From Mesorhizobium metallidurans STM 2683 (GTDB lineage Bacteria; Pseudomonadota; Alphaproteobacteria; Rhizobiales; Rhizobiaceae), in contig NZ_CAUM01000055.1 in the NCBI RefSeq assembly GCF_000350085.1, forward strand, positions 62,001-126,000: a stretch of 64,000 nucleotides of DNA, in the 5' to 3' direction. Of this stretch, positions 9,452-18,936 are shown piece by piece; the stretch's first letter is position 1, and the number at the start of each line of letters is the position of its first letter. The position numbers were made by a program, and so were the translations under genes. The notes beneath the pieces were generated by a model. It did no database searches. It was not told where the DNA came from and saw only the letters and a list, made by a program, of their open reading frames with translations.

Positions 9452-10437
9452 TTCAACATCTCGCGGAAGGGATCGGGATAGTCGCCGCCCGGGCGCGGGA
9501 AGTTCTTTAGCGAAGCTTCGGCATTGTCCTTGTTGATCAGCAGCACCGGCGCCGGCACGTTGGCGGGCAGTTCCTTGCCCATGGCCGCCGCCTTGCAGGC
9601 CTCCACGCCCATGGCGCCGACGACGTACGGATACTGAGCGACGGTGGCGGAGAGTTCACCGGCCGCGACCGATTTCAGCGCATCGACGATACCGTCGAGG
9701 CCGATCACCTTGACGTCCTTGCCCGAAGTCTGCACGGCCCGCTCGACACCGAGTGCCATGATGTCATTGGCGGCAAAGAAGCCGGCGAGATCGGGATGCG
9801 CGGCCAGGATATCGGTGGCCGCGGTCAGGGCCTTTTCGCGGTCCCAGTCGGCACTGACCATCACGACGACTTCGAGCTTGCCTTCGACGGCCTGCTTGAA
9901 GCCCTTGATGCGGGCGTTCGAGCCGACGTCGCCGACGATGCCGGCCACCAGGGCGACTTTGGAGCCGTTCGGCACCAGCTTCAGCATCTCCTCGCCGGCC
10001 AGCACCCCGGCGGCGACGTTGTCGGTGCCGATATAGGTCGAGATGGCGAAGCCCGCCGCCTTGGCCTGCTCGGCGTCGATGGTGCTGTCGATGTTGACGA
10101 TCGGCTTCTTCTTCTGGGCGACGGGAACAAGCGCCTGGACGAGGTTGGAGACGCTGATCGGATTGACCAGGTAGCAATCGAAATCCTGCATGGCCATGGC
10201 GGTCAGGCGATCAGCCTGTCCTGTGGCGTCGCCCATATTGGCGGCGGCCTGGATAGTGACGCCGACGCCGTCGGCCTTGGCCTGCTCTTCGATGCCCTTC
10301 TGCATGTACTGGAAGAACGGATTGTCGAGGCCCTTGACGATGGCCGCGACCTTCGCCGCGTCTTCGGCATGGGCCGGCATTGAAAGTGCGATTGCAAACA
10401 GACCTGCGCCAAGCGTCAGGCAATTGAACATGCGCAT
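9448..10437 (-). CDS. Periplasmic sugar-binding protein (RbsB-like)
   Basis: A 329-residue protein with a signal peptide (MRMFNCLTLGAGLFAIALS, cleavage after PAHA) and the periplasmic-binding fold of the ribose/galactose class: GLDNPFFQYMQKGIEEQA at the front, NPISVSNLVQAL, FFAANDIMALG and VIGLDG further on. I chose ATG 10437 because GGAGGAGGA is just upstream. First gene of the operon running to 6551. The promoter block at 10651-10702 is almost the same as the one before the other binding-protein gene at 20283. The sugar is unknown. Confidence 0.9.
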   Translation of the reverse strand: MRMFNCLTLGAGLFAIALSMPAHAEDAAKVAAIVKGLDNPFFQYMQKGIEEQAKADGVGVTIQAAANMGDATGQADRLTAMAMQDFDCYLVNPISVSNLVQALVPVAQKKKPIVNIDSTIDAEQAKAAGFAISTYIGTDNVAAGVLAGEEMLKLVPNGSKVALVAGIVGDVGSNARIKGFKQAVEGKLEVVVMVSADWDREKALTAATDILAAHPDLAGFFAANDIMALGVERAVQTSGKDVKVIGLDGIVDALKSVAAGELSATVAQYPYVVGAMGVEACKAAAMGKELPANVPAPVLLINKDNAEASLKNFPRPGGDYPDPFREMLK

Positions 10438-10650
10438 GCTTCGTCCTCCTCCTAATTGTTGGTTGCGTTGTATCCGGCTCGTTTCTCGACGACCGGAATG
10501 CCTGTGCGGGGCGCGGCGGCTGGCCCAGCGCTTGCGACGGCAGGCTGCCGGCCAATCGTCGACCGCCATGCGGCTCGCAGATTCTGGGCCTGGTTCAGGC
10601 CGCTTTTCGTATCAGGCATTTCTCCTCCCAGAGTGCCGACCATCGCAGAT

Positions 10651-10702
10651 CAGCATTTCCGCATGTTTTAGAAAAATTTGACACGCGTCAATAATTAAAA
10701 TG
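10651..10702 (-). promoter_or_regulatory. Promoter/operator block, copy 1, with TGACACGCGTCA
   Basis: A block of about 50 bp shared with 20322-20374. Both begin CAGCATTTCCGCATGTT on the plus strand, then an A/T-rich part, then an imperfect palindrome around NCGCGT, here TTGACACGCGTCAA at 10678-10691. Read on the minus strand, TTGACG inside the palindrome could be a -35 box. It lies about 215 bp before the ribose-type binding-protein gene. The palindrome with a central CG fits a LacI-family repressor, and one is encoded at 22595-23617. Confidence 0.6.
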
Positions 10703-10719
10703 GTGTGCGGTGGTGTTTC

Positions 10720-10740
10720 ATGTGCTGCAATGCAGCACAT
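10720..10740. terminator. Stem-loop after the MalK-like gene
   Basis: Perfect arms ATGTGCTGC and GCAGCACAT with a three-base loop AAT, 21 bp past the stop of the leftward operon that ends at 10762. No T-run follows on the minus strand, so it may slow or end transcription only weakly, or protect the 3' end of the ten-gene transcript. Confidence 0.4.
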
Positions 10741-10761
10741 TGATGTCACTGGAGGGGCGGC

Positions 10762-11845
<1,084 letters not shown>

Positions 11846-11853
<8 letters not shown>

Positions 11854-12877
11854 GGCTTGCCTCCCTGACATCGGCATGCTTGCTCGCGCCATTGTCTTCG
11901 TCCTGCGCCATCGCCAGCGGCGCGCCCGGCTCGCCCTCCCACAGGATCAGACTTGCCGCGCCGATCAGCCCGGCCCGGTCGCCGAGCTCCGCCGGCACGA
12001 TCGGCACATCGCGATAGGCCGGCATCGCCCGCTGCTCGACGGTGGCCCTGATCCCCGGCGCCAGGAGGTCGAAGCCGTTGGCGAGGCCGCCGCCCATGAC
12101 GATCAGGTCCGGCGAATAGAGATGCAGCAGGTTGGTGAAGCCGATGCCGAGCCACTTCGCCTCGGCGTCGACCAGTTCGAGCGCGCCGATGTCGCCGGCG
12201 CGCGCGGCCCCGACGACGTGCCTGGCCGAGACATCACCATCGCCGGAAAGGCGCCGGAGCAGGGAGCCGTCGCCCGGTGCGGTCAGCCGCGTGGCACGGC
12301 GTCCGAGCGCGGTGCCCGACGCTACGGCCTCGAAGCAGCCGACGGCGCCGCAAAAACAGCGGTCGCCTTCGCTGGTGATGGTCATGTGGCCGATCTCGGC
12401 CGCCAGCCCGCGCCGGCCGTGATAGATATGACCGTCTGCAACCACGCCGCCGCCAATGCCGGTCGATACGGTGACGAACACCAGCGAGCCGCTGCCACGG
12501 CCGGCGCCCAAGCGCCATTCGCCGAGAGCCGCCGCATTGGCGTCGTTCTCCAGCCGTACCGGCAGACCGAATTGCCGGCTAAGAATGTCGATCAACGGCA
12601 CGTCGTGCCAGCCGGCCAGCGTCGGCGGCCCGATGACGATCCCCGCTTTGGGATCGAGTGGTCCCGGCGCGCACATGCCGATGCCGGCGACTTTTGCCTG
12701 CGGGTGCTCCGCCAGCAGGGTTCCAGCCAGGGCGATAATCTGGCCGATCACCGCCTCCGATCCCGCGCCCGCCATCGTCGGCGCCGAAACGCGGGCGGCA
12801 ACGGTGCCGCTGCGCTCGACCAGCGCGCCACGCAGCTCCGTGCCGCCGAGATCGAAGGCAAGCGCGAGTTTTGTCAT
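11846..12877 (-). CDS. ROK family sugar kinase
   Basis: A 343-residue protein beginning [18 protein letters not shown], the phosphate-binding start of ROK kinases, with the zinc motif [10 protein letters not shown] and the sugar-binding region [11 protein letters not shown]. There is no N-terminal helix-turn-helix, so it is a kinase and not a ROK repressor. It would phosphorylate a free hexose in the cytoplasm. The start overlaps the epimerase stop by one base. Next to an Rpe-like epimerase, an allose/allulose kinase role like E. coli AlsK is a reasonable guess, but glucose or N-acetylmannosamine cannot be excluded. The carboxy end carries an extra low-complexity tail after LILWEG. Confidence 0.85.
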
Positions 12878-13599
12878 CAGGCGGCGACCTTCAGTCCGTG
12901 CAGCCAGGCCATGCGCTGCGCAAGGTCCGGGTCGCCGAAAGCCAGCGATCCGAGCACCACCGTCTCGGCGCCGGCGGCGCGCAGGTGCGGCACTGTCTCG
13001 TGCCGGATGCCGCCGTCGGCGGCGAGGATGATATCGGTCTCGCGCCCGGCCTTTTTCATCAGCGCGCGCGCCTCGATCAGGCGGTCGCAGGCCCGCTCGG
13101 ACAGGCTCTGGCCCTTGACGCCGATCGAGGTGCCGAGCAGCGTCACGAATGCCACTTGCGACAGGAAGGGCGTGACCGCCGCGACCGGTGTTTCCAGCCT
13201 GAGCACGACGCCGGCCTCGGCGCCGAGCGCATGCGCCAGCCGCACGGCGCGCAGGCCGGCCTCGCCGTTTTCGGCGTGAACGCTGATCAGGTCGGCCCCG
13301 GCTTCGATGAACTGGCGCGTCTGCTCCTCGACGATCTCGGCTTCGACCATCAGGTGAACATGGATCGGCCTCGCCGTCAGCCTGGCGATCCGCGCCACCA
13401 GATCGGGAAAGAACAGGAAGCCGGGGGTGAAACGGGCATCGGCGACATCGATGTGATGCAGGTCGACGTAAGCGTCGATGCGCTTCAGGTCGCGCTCCAT
13501 ATTGGCAAGGTCCGCCGACCAAAGTGAAAATTCGCCGAGCAGCCGGTTGCGCGGCAAAGCGGCGATGGCGGCAGGACCGCACAGGGATTTGGTCGTCAT
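12877..13599 (-). CDS. Ribulose-phosphate 3-epimerase family protein (allulose-6-phosphate epimerase-like)
   Basis: A 240-residue TIM-barrel enzyme. Family marks are HIDVADARFTPG (the usual DVMDG metal site), IHVHLM, DLISVHAE and LAADGGI. The phosphate loop reads LLGTSIGVKGQ where Rpe has a VNPGFGGQ-like loop, so the substrate probably differs from ribulose 5-phosphate; AlsE-type allulose 6-phosphate epimerases diverge similarly. Coupled to the ROK kinase by a one-base overlap. Inference: kinase plus epimerase would feed a hexose phosphate into fructose 6-phosphate. Confidence 0.75.
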   Translation of the reverse strand: MTTKSLCGPAAIAALPRNRLLGEFSLWSADLANMERDLKRIDAYVDLHHIDVADARFTPGFLFFPDLVARIARLTARPIHVHLMVEAEIVEEQTRQFIEAGADLISVHAENGEAGLRAVRLAHALGAEAGVVLRLETPVAAVTPFLSQVAFVTLLGTSIGVKGQSLSERACDRLIEARALMKKAGRETDIILAADGGIRHETVPHLRAAGAETVVLGSLAFGDPDLAQRMAWLHGLKVAA

Positions 13600-14429
13600 G
13601 ACGGAATAAGGCTCCGGAAGTTGGCGTGGGCATGAAGGAAATCAGTGATCTCGGCCTGCAGCTCGGCGAAATGCCTGGCGCTGTCGAGCGCCTTGGGAGG
13701 GATTTCGGCAAAGGTCGCGCCGGGAATAGTGGCAGCCAATTTGTGGGCGAGTGGCAAGGGATGCACCGCATCCACGGCGTTGCCGACGACCAGCGTGGGA
13801 ACGCCAAGGCCAGCGGCGTCGCTCTCAGAAACGCCCGGGCCGTCGGCGGAGATGCCGGCGAGGATCTGCGCGAATGACGCCGAATCCGGCCGGTCGAAAA
13901 AACCCAGCAGCGAGGCGAGATTGTCAGGCGCCTCGCGCTTGAGACGCGCAGCCGTCTGCGATTGCTCGAAGATCGTTCTTGCCTTGTCGGGGCCGTGAGC
14001 GAGGACGAGGCTGGCGACCTCGGCGTTCGGTTGCATGTTCGCCGGCGCACTGCCGAAAATCCAGGCTGGACGCACGAGCAGCAGCCCGGCCACGCGGTCC
14101 GGGTGACGGCAGGCGAGGCGCAAGGCGATCGCGGCGCCCATCGAAATACCGCCGGCGACGAAACGGTCGAGGCCGGCCTGATCGGCGGCGGCAAGGACAT
14201 CGTCCGCGAACATTTTTAGGGAAAACGGCCGACTGCTGCCTAGCCCGGAGCCGCCGTGCCCGCGACATTCCAGTGTGAGGCGCCGGACGCCGGCGCCGGC
14301 GGAGAAGGCCTGGGCGACCTGTGCCTCGCTGCCACCCAACCCGTGCTGGAATACGACCGTCAGCCCGTCGCCGGTGTCGGAAACCCGCAGCGTGGCGTCA
14401 TCACGGACCAAGGTGGTCGGGCGTGCCAT
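13596..14429 (-). CDS. Alpha/beta hydrolase
   Basis: A 277-residue single-domain hydrolase. The oxyanion region is VFQHGLGGSE, the nucleophile elbow GISMG, and late acidic and His residues could complete the triad (GNAVDAVHP and SARHF). The start is ATG 14429, one base into the stop of the preceding isomerase gene. Sequences like this act on esters or lactones; in this operon it may open a sugar lactone made by the oxidoreductase, as 3-oxoadipate enol-lactonase-like enzymes do. That is inference from context. Confidence 0.75.
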   Translation of the reverse strand: MARPTTLVRDDATLRVSDTGDGLTVVFQHGLGGSEAQVAQAFSAGAGVRRLTLECRGHGGSGLGSSRPFSLKMFADDVLAAADQAGLDRFVAGGISMGAAIALRLACRHPDRVAGLLLVRPAWIFGSAPANMQPNAEVASLVLAHGPDKARTIFEQSQTAARLKREAPDNLASLLGFFDRPDSASFAQILAGISADGPGVSESDAAGLGVPTLVVGNAVDAVHPLPLAHKLAATIPGATFAEIPPKALDSARHFAELQAEITDFLHAHANFRSLIPS

Positions 14430-15247
14430 CAAGCCAACCCCTTCAGGAAACGGGCAACCCCGGGCGCTTCCTCGGCCGAAAGTCCGTGCGTCACCAGCGG
14501 CCCGTCAAAGCCCGATACCTTCAGGCGAGCGACGAAATCCGCGAAATCGACGACGCCACGGCCGGCGGTGGCGAAACGGCCGTCGGCGAAGCGGTCCTTG
14601 GCGTGCGCCATGGCGACATGGCCGGCCGTGCGTTCGACCGCGGCAGCCACGATAGCGCGCGCTTGAGCCTCGCTCGCCTGCTCGAACAGGTTTGCCGGAT
14701 CGAGCACGACGCGCAGATGTTTCGAGTCCATTTCGGCAATGAGGCGCATCGCGTCGCCGGCCGAGGTGACGATGTTGGCCTGCTCGGGTTCGATGCCGAG
14801 ATCGACGCCGTGACGTTCCGCCAACTCAAGCGCCTTCTCCATCTCGCTTGCCATGTCGGCCCATACCGATGGATCGGCATTGTCCGGGTGGTGCGCCCAC
14901 TGGTCGTCGCGGTTGCGGGTTCCCGTGCATAGCGTGACCAGCGGAACGGAAAGATCCGCCGCGGCTTCGATGATGACGGCAAGCCGGCGCATGCCGTCGT
15001 CGCGCACCGCTTTGTCGGGATGCGCCATATTGTAGGTGCCGGACAGCGCCACCAGGGCGACGCCGGAGGCATCGGACGCGGCCGCGATGGAGCGTATGGC
15101 GTCCTCGGGAACGGCGTCCGGCATCGACGGCAGGCCGGCGCAGGCAAGGTTGAACTGGGTAACGGCAAATCCTGCGTCGCGCACCGCCGCCAGCACGCCG
15201 GCCGGTTCGCTGCCCGGGAAGGTCTTGGCAAACACCCCGACCTGCAT
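14429..15247 (-). CDS. Sugar phosphate isomerase/epimerase (TIM barrel, AP-endonuclease-2 fold)
   Basis: A 272-residue TIM-barrel protein of the xylose-isomerase-like superfamily. It has LVTLCTGTRN in the middle, then GVDLGIEPEQANI and RVVLDPANLFE, regions that supply metal ligands (Glu, Asp, His) in this fold. ATG 15247 overlaps the upstream stop by one base. It sits between an oxidoreductase and a hydrolase in the same transcript. Members include inosose dehydratases, epimerases and 3-keto-glycoside-processing enzymes. Which reaction this one does cannot be told. Confidence 0.8.
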   Translation of the reverse strand: MQVGVFAKTFPGSEPAGVLAAVRDAGFAVTQFNLACAGLPSMPDAVPEDAIRSIAAASDASGVALVALSGTYNMAHPDKAVRDDGMRRLAVIIEAAADLSVPLVTLCTGTRNRDDQWAHHPDNADPSVWADMASEMEKALELAERHGVDLGIEPEQANIVTSAGDAMRLIAEMDSKHLRVVLDPANLFEQASEAQARAIVAAAVERTAGHVAMAHAKDRFADGRFATAGRGVVDFADFVARLKVSGFDGPLVTHGLSAEEAPGVARFLKGLA

Positions 15248-16323
15248 CAAACCGCTCCCGTGACGCTGGCGATCTCGACCCGCTCGCCGCTCTCGACCGA
15301 ACGGGCGATCGCCACCATGGCCCGGATCGAGGCAAGGCCGTCCTCGACGCTGGCGCCGCGCATCGGCTTGCCGTCAAGCACCGTCTCGGCGAGACCTTCG
15401 AGCTGGCGCCTGAAGAAATGTCCGTCCGCACCGAGCGGCTTGCGCGACGTCGCATCCTTCTCGTGGAAGATGTCGACTTCGCTCGCCCGGAAGTACCAGG
15501 GATTGAAGGTCCTGGCGATCACCGAGCCGTTCTCGCCATAGAGTTGAAAACCCTCGTGCCAGTCCATGCGCACGGCCACGGTGAGATCAAGATGGCCAAG
15601 CGCGCCGCTGGCGAATTCGGTCTCGACGAACCAGCAATAGGCGCCGAAGCGCTCATTGAGGCGCGCGCGCACGGCAAGGATCTCGCCGCACAGGAAGCGC
15701 GCCGTGTCGACCAGATGCGAGCCGTGCGCCAGCATGAAATATTGCCTGAGATCCGCCTTCGGGTTGCCGGCCGGTTTTCTCGCCAGCTTGCTGGTGACCG
15801 GCAGCGGCTGGACCGCGTCGGTGTTGGTGTAGCGGTGTGTGGAATCGCAATACCAGGCCTTCAGCGCCAGGATCTCGCCCATCTCGTCGCGGACGAAATC
15901 GCGCGCCGCCTCCAGCGCCGGGTCGAAGCGTTTCATGTGGCCGACCTGCAGCACCTTGCCGGAGCGCCTGACCGCGTCGGCGAGTTTTTGCCCCTCCTCG
16001 ACCGAGACGCCGATCGGCTTTTCGCACAGCACGTGCTTGCCGGCCTCCAGCGCCTTGATCGACATCGGCACGTGATAGGCGTCCGAGGTGGCGACGATCA
16101 CCGCTTCCAGTCGCGGATCGGCGAGCATCTCATCGTAGTCGCCGTACATCTTCTCAGGCTCATAGGTGGCGCCCATGCGGGCGAGCAGATCGTGCGCGGC
16201 ATCGCAGATCGCATAGAGATCGGCATTGGCGGCCTTCACGCAGGACTCCAGATGGGCGAACTGCGCGATCGGCCCGCAGCCGAGCACACCGACACGAAGG
16301 CGACGGTCTTGCTTATGGATCAT
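15247..16323 (-). CDS. Gfo/Idh/MocA family oxidoreductase
   Basis: A 358-residue dehydrogenase with Rossmann start LRVGVLGCGPIAQFAHLES, CEKPIGV as the EKP motif, and a carboxy alpha/beta domain with HGSHLVDTARF. It likely acts on a sugar or cyclitol derived from the imported glycoside. ATG 16323 lies three bases after the stop of the TIM-barrel gene upstream. It is flanked on both sides by isomerase-like TIM barrels, a pairing seen in inositol and 3-keto-sugar pathways. Confidence 0.85.
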   Translation of the reverse strand: MIHKQDRRLRVGVLGCGPIAQFAHLESCVKAANADLYAICDAAHDLLARMGATYEPEKMYGDYDEMLADPRLEAVIVATSDAYHVPMSIKALEAGKHVLCEKPIGVSVEEGQKLADAVRRSGKVLQVGHMKRFDPALEAARDFVRDEMGEILALKAWYCDSTHRYTNTDAVQPLPVTSKLARKPAGNPKADLRQYFMLAHGSHLVDTARFLCGEILAVRARLNERFGAYCWFVETEFASGALGHLDLTVAVRMDWHEGFQLYGENGSVIARTFNPWYFRASEVDIFHEKDATSRKPLGADGHFFRRQLEGLAETVLDGKPMRGASVEDGLASIRAMVAIARSVESGERVEIASVTGAV

Positions 16324-16326
16324 GAT

Positions 16327-17142
16327 CTACGCCCCGTAGCCGCGCATGGTCTGGCGGTTGGTCTTGACCGCGGCGGCCGGATCAGCGGCGGCGGTTTCGG
16401 ACTCCTCTTCCAGCACCAGCCAGCCATTGAAGTTGGGCGCCGCACTGGCGATCTCGATCACCTTTGGCGTATCGCAGACACCCTCGCCGAGCATCGCCCA
16501 GGTGCCGCTGGCGTCGACGTCCTTGAGATGAATATAACGGATACGGTCGCGATAGGTGGTCAGCGTGTCCGCCATATCAGCGTGGCCACGCAATATGTGG
16601 CCGGTATCGGGCACCCAGCCGACCAGCAACGGATCGATAAGTCCAAAGATCCCGTCGTAATCGGCACGGTCGAACAGCAGCGTGTTATGGTGCGAACTCG
16701 GATGCACCGCGACCTGGACGCCGGCCTTGCGGCCGAGTTCGCCGGCTTTGTTGTAGACTTCGGCAGCGATGGCGAACTTGTCGTCGCGCGGGCCGTCGGA
16801 CATCACCGTCGCCGATCCCATCGACACCAATGCGCCTGGAAAGGCGGCGGCGAAGTCGATCCAGCGCTTGGCGGTCTCAAGGTCGGCGCCGATCTTTTCC
16901 TGTAATGTGAAACCGCTCTTCGAACCGAAGGCAAAGGAGACGAGCGTCAGCCCGGACGATTTCAGCGCGGCGGCGAATTCCGCCGGCCGGTCGGCGTAAC
17001 GGCCTATCATCGTGTCGGTGATCTCGATGCCGGCATAGCCGCCGTCGGCGATCGCCTTGAGGAGGTCGTCCGGACCGCCGCTAAATCGGTCTCCGAGCAT
17101 TTCCCAGGTAAAGGTCTGGCAGCCGACTTTCAGGTCTTTCAC
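16327..17142 (-). CDS. Sugar phosphate isomerase/epimerase (IolE-like TIM barrel)
   Basis: A 271-residue TIM-barrel protein starting MKDLKVGCQTFTWEM, similar in outline to inosose dehydratase IolE, with VAVHPSSHHNTLLF, VGWVPDTGHILRG and GWLVLEEESE carrying His, Asp and Glu ligands. The start is GTG 17142, preceded by AAAGGA. It is the first enzyme gene after the permeases, separated by 27 bp. It could dehydrate, isomerise or cleave a keto-sugar. It differs enough from the TIM barrel at 14429-15247 that the two probably act at different steps. Confidence 0.8.
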   Translation of the reverse strand: MKDLKVGCQTFTWEMLGDRFSGGPDDLLKAIADGGYAGIEITDTMIGRYADRPAEFAAALKSSGLTLVSFAFGSKSGFTLQEKIGADLETAKRWIDFAAAFPGALVSMGSATVMSDGPRDDKFAIAAEVYNKAGELGRKAGVQVAVHPSSHHNTLLFDRADYDGIFGLIDPLLVGWVPDTGHILRGHADMADTLTTYRDRIRYIHLKDVDASGTWAMLGEGVCDTPKVIEIASAAPNFNGWLVLEEESETAAADPAAAVKTNRQTMRGYGA

Positions 17143-17169
17143 GATCGTCCTTTCATTCCTTGATGCCGC

Positions 17170-18006
17170 TCATTCTTTGATGCCACCTTGGGTCAACCCT
17201 TCGATGATGTGGCGCTGGAAGAACAGCACCAGCACGATCAAAGGAACGGTGACGACCGCCGACGCGGCGGCAATGTCGCCCCAGGGCACGTAATAGAGGT
17301 TGGTAAAGTTGGCGATGCCGACGGGGATGGTCTGGCGATCGATGTTGGAGGTGAAGGCGAGCGCGAACAGGAACTCGTTCCAGGCGGTGATGAAGGCGAG
17401 CAGGCCGGTCGTCACCAGGCTGGGGAGCGACATCGGCAGGATGATGTGCCAGAGCAGGCCGGGAATGCTGACGCCGTCCATGCGCGCCGCCTCGTCGATC
17501 TCGCGCGGCAGCGTCTCGAAATAGCCGAACAGCACCCAGGTGACGAGCGGCAGGCCGAGCGCCAGATAGGTGATGATCAACGCCGTGTAGGTATCGAGCA
17601 GGCCGAGATTGGTGGCGACCAGATAGAGCGGCCCGACCAGCGCGATCTGCGGGAACATGGACACCGAAAGGATGACCATCAATATGCCGAAGCGTCCCCT
17701 AACGTTGAGCCTGGACAGCGCGAAGGCGGCGAGCGAGCCGACGAAGAGGCACAGGAACGTCGTCGCCAGCGAGACCACCAGCGAGTTCCAGACATAGTGG
17801 TGCAGCTCCTTCTCGACGAAGGCGTTGTAATAGTGCTCGAGCGTGAAAGGGTCGGGGATCAGCGAGGGCGAGCCGGAGGTCAGCGCCTTGTCGAGCTGGA
17901 ACGATGTCGAGAACTGCCAGATGAACGGACCGCCCGACCAGACAAGGATCAGCAGCGCGCCGAGATAGATGAAGACGGTCTGCAGCGGTGAGCGCGTGTC
18001 GTTCAT
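17170..18006 (-). CDS. Carbohydrate ABC transporter permease (MalG-like)
   Basis: A 278-residue inner-membrane protein with six hydrophobic segments and the ATPase-contact loop EIDEAARMDGVSIPGLLWHI, typical of MalG-class permeases. It ends in the cytoplasmic GLTQGGIKE motif common in this class. Start ATG 18006 overlaps the stop of the partner permease by four bases. Confidence 0.92.
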   Translation of the reverse strand: MNDTRSPLQTVFIYLGALLILVWSGGPFIWQFSTSFQLDKALTSGSPSLIPDPFTLEHYYNAFVEKELHHYVWNSLVVSLATTFLCLFVGSLAAFALSRLNVRGRFGILMVILSVSMFPQIALVGPLYLVATNLGLLDTYTALIITYLALGLPLVTWVLFGYFETLPREIDEAARMDGVSIPGLLWHIILPMSLPSLVTTGLLAFITAWNEFLFALAFTSNIDRQTIPVGIANFTNLYYVPWGDIAAASAVVTVPLIVLVLFFQRHIIEGLTQGGIKE

Positions 18007-18932
18007 TGCGCCCTCCTGATCTGCCGGATGAGATAGAGGCAGAAGGCCAGCGCAATCATGCCTTCGGTGACGAACATCGCCGTCGAGACGGCCGAGCCGT
18101 AGCCGAATTGCAGCGTCGAGAAGAGCACCTTGTAGGACAGCGTCGACAGCGTCTCGGTCGAATCGGCCGGGCCGCCGCCGGTCAGCACATAGACGAGGTC
18201 GAAGACGCGGAAGGCGTCGAGCGCACGGAACAGGCCGGCGATCAGCAGGGTCGGCATCAACAGCGGCAGGCGGATATGCCAGAAGGTGATCCAGCCCTTG
18301 GCGCCGTCCATGCGCGCCGCCTCGATCAGCGAATTGGGCACCGTCTGCAGCCCGGTCAAAAGCAGCAGCGCCATGAAGGGCGTGGTCTTCCAGACGTCGG
18401 CGATGATGATGGTGGTCATCGCGGTGTCGGGAGAGCCGTACCAGTTGATGTTCCGGTCGATCAGCCCAGCATGCAAAAGGATATAATTGATGATGCCGTT
18501 CTGGCCGTCGAACAGCCAGCCGAACATCTTTGAGGTGACGACGGTCGGCATCGCCCAGGGAACCAGCATGGCGGCGCGGACGAGCCCGCGGCCTTTAAAA
18601 GCCTCGCACAGGATGAGCGCCATGCCGAGCCCGATCACCGTCTCCAGGATCGTGGATGCCGCGGTGAACCACATCGTGTGCCACCAGGCGTTCCAGAACT
18701 GCGCGTCGCCCCAGAGCTGCACATAATTGGAGAAGCCCGAGAATTCGTTCTCCTGGGTGATCAGCGAGGTGTTGGTGAGCGAGAGGTATAGGCCGTTGAC
18801 GATCGGGTAGAAGGAAACCGACGCCAGCGACACGAAGGCCGGCGTCAGCAGGAGCGAGGCCCAGACGGCGCCTGGAAGCGCCTTGCCAAGCCGCGGCCAG
18901 CCAATGCCGGAAACTGTGGCGGCCGCGGACAT
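18003..18932 (-). CDS. Sugar ABC transporter permease (MalF-like)
   Basis: A 309-residue membrane protein with six or so hydrophobic segments and the EAA loop SLIEAARMDGAKGWITFWHI. I chose ATG 18932, four bases after the binding-protein stop, because the fold begins near there and the fourteen extra upstream codons overlap the previous gene. Forms a heterodimeric channel with the MalG-like subunit. Confidence 0.9.
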   Translation of the reverse strand: MSAAATVSGIGWPRLGKALPGAVWASLLLTPAFVSLASVSFYPIVNGLYLSLTNTSLITQENEFSGFSNYVQLWGDAQFWNAWWHTMWFTAASTILETVIGLGMALILCEAFKGRGLVRAAMLVPWAMPTVVTSKMFGWLFDGQNGIINYILLHAGLIDRNINWYGSPDTAMTTIIIADVWKTTPFMALLLLTGLQTVPNSLIEAARMDGAKGWITFWHIRLPLLMPTLLIAGLFRALDAFRVFDLVYVLTGGGPADSTETLSTLSYKVLFSTLQFGYGSAVSTAMFVTEGMIALAFCLYLIRQIRRAQ

Positions 18933-18936
18933 TGGT

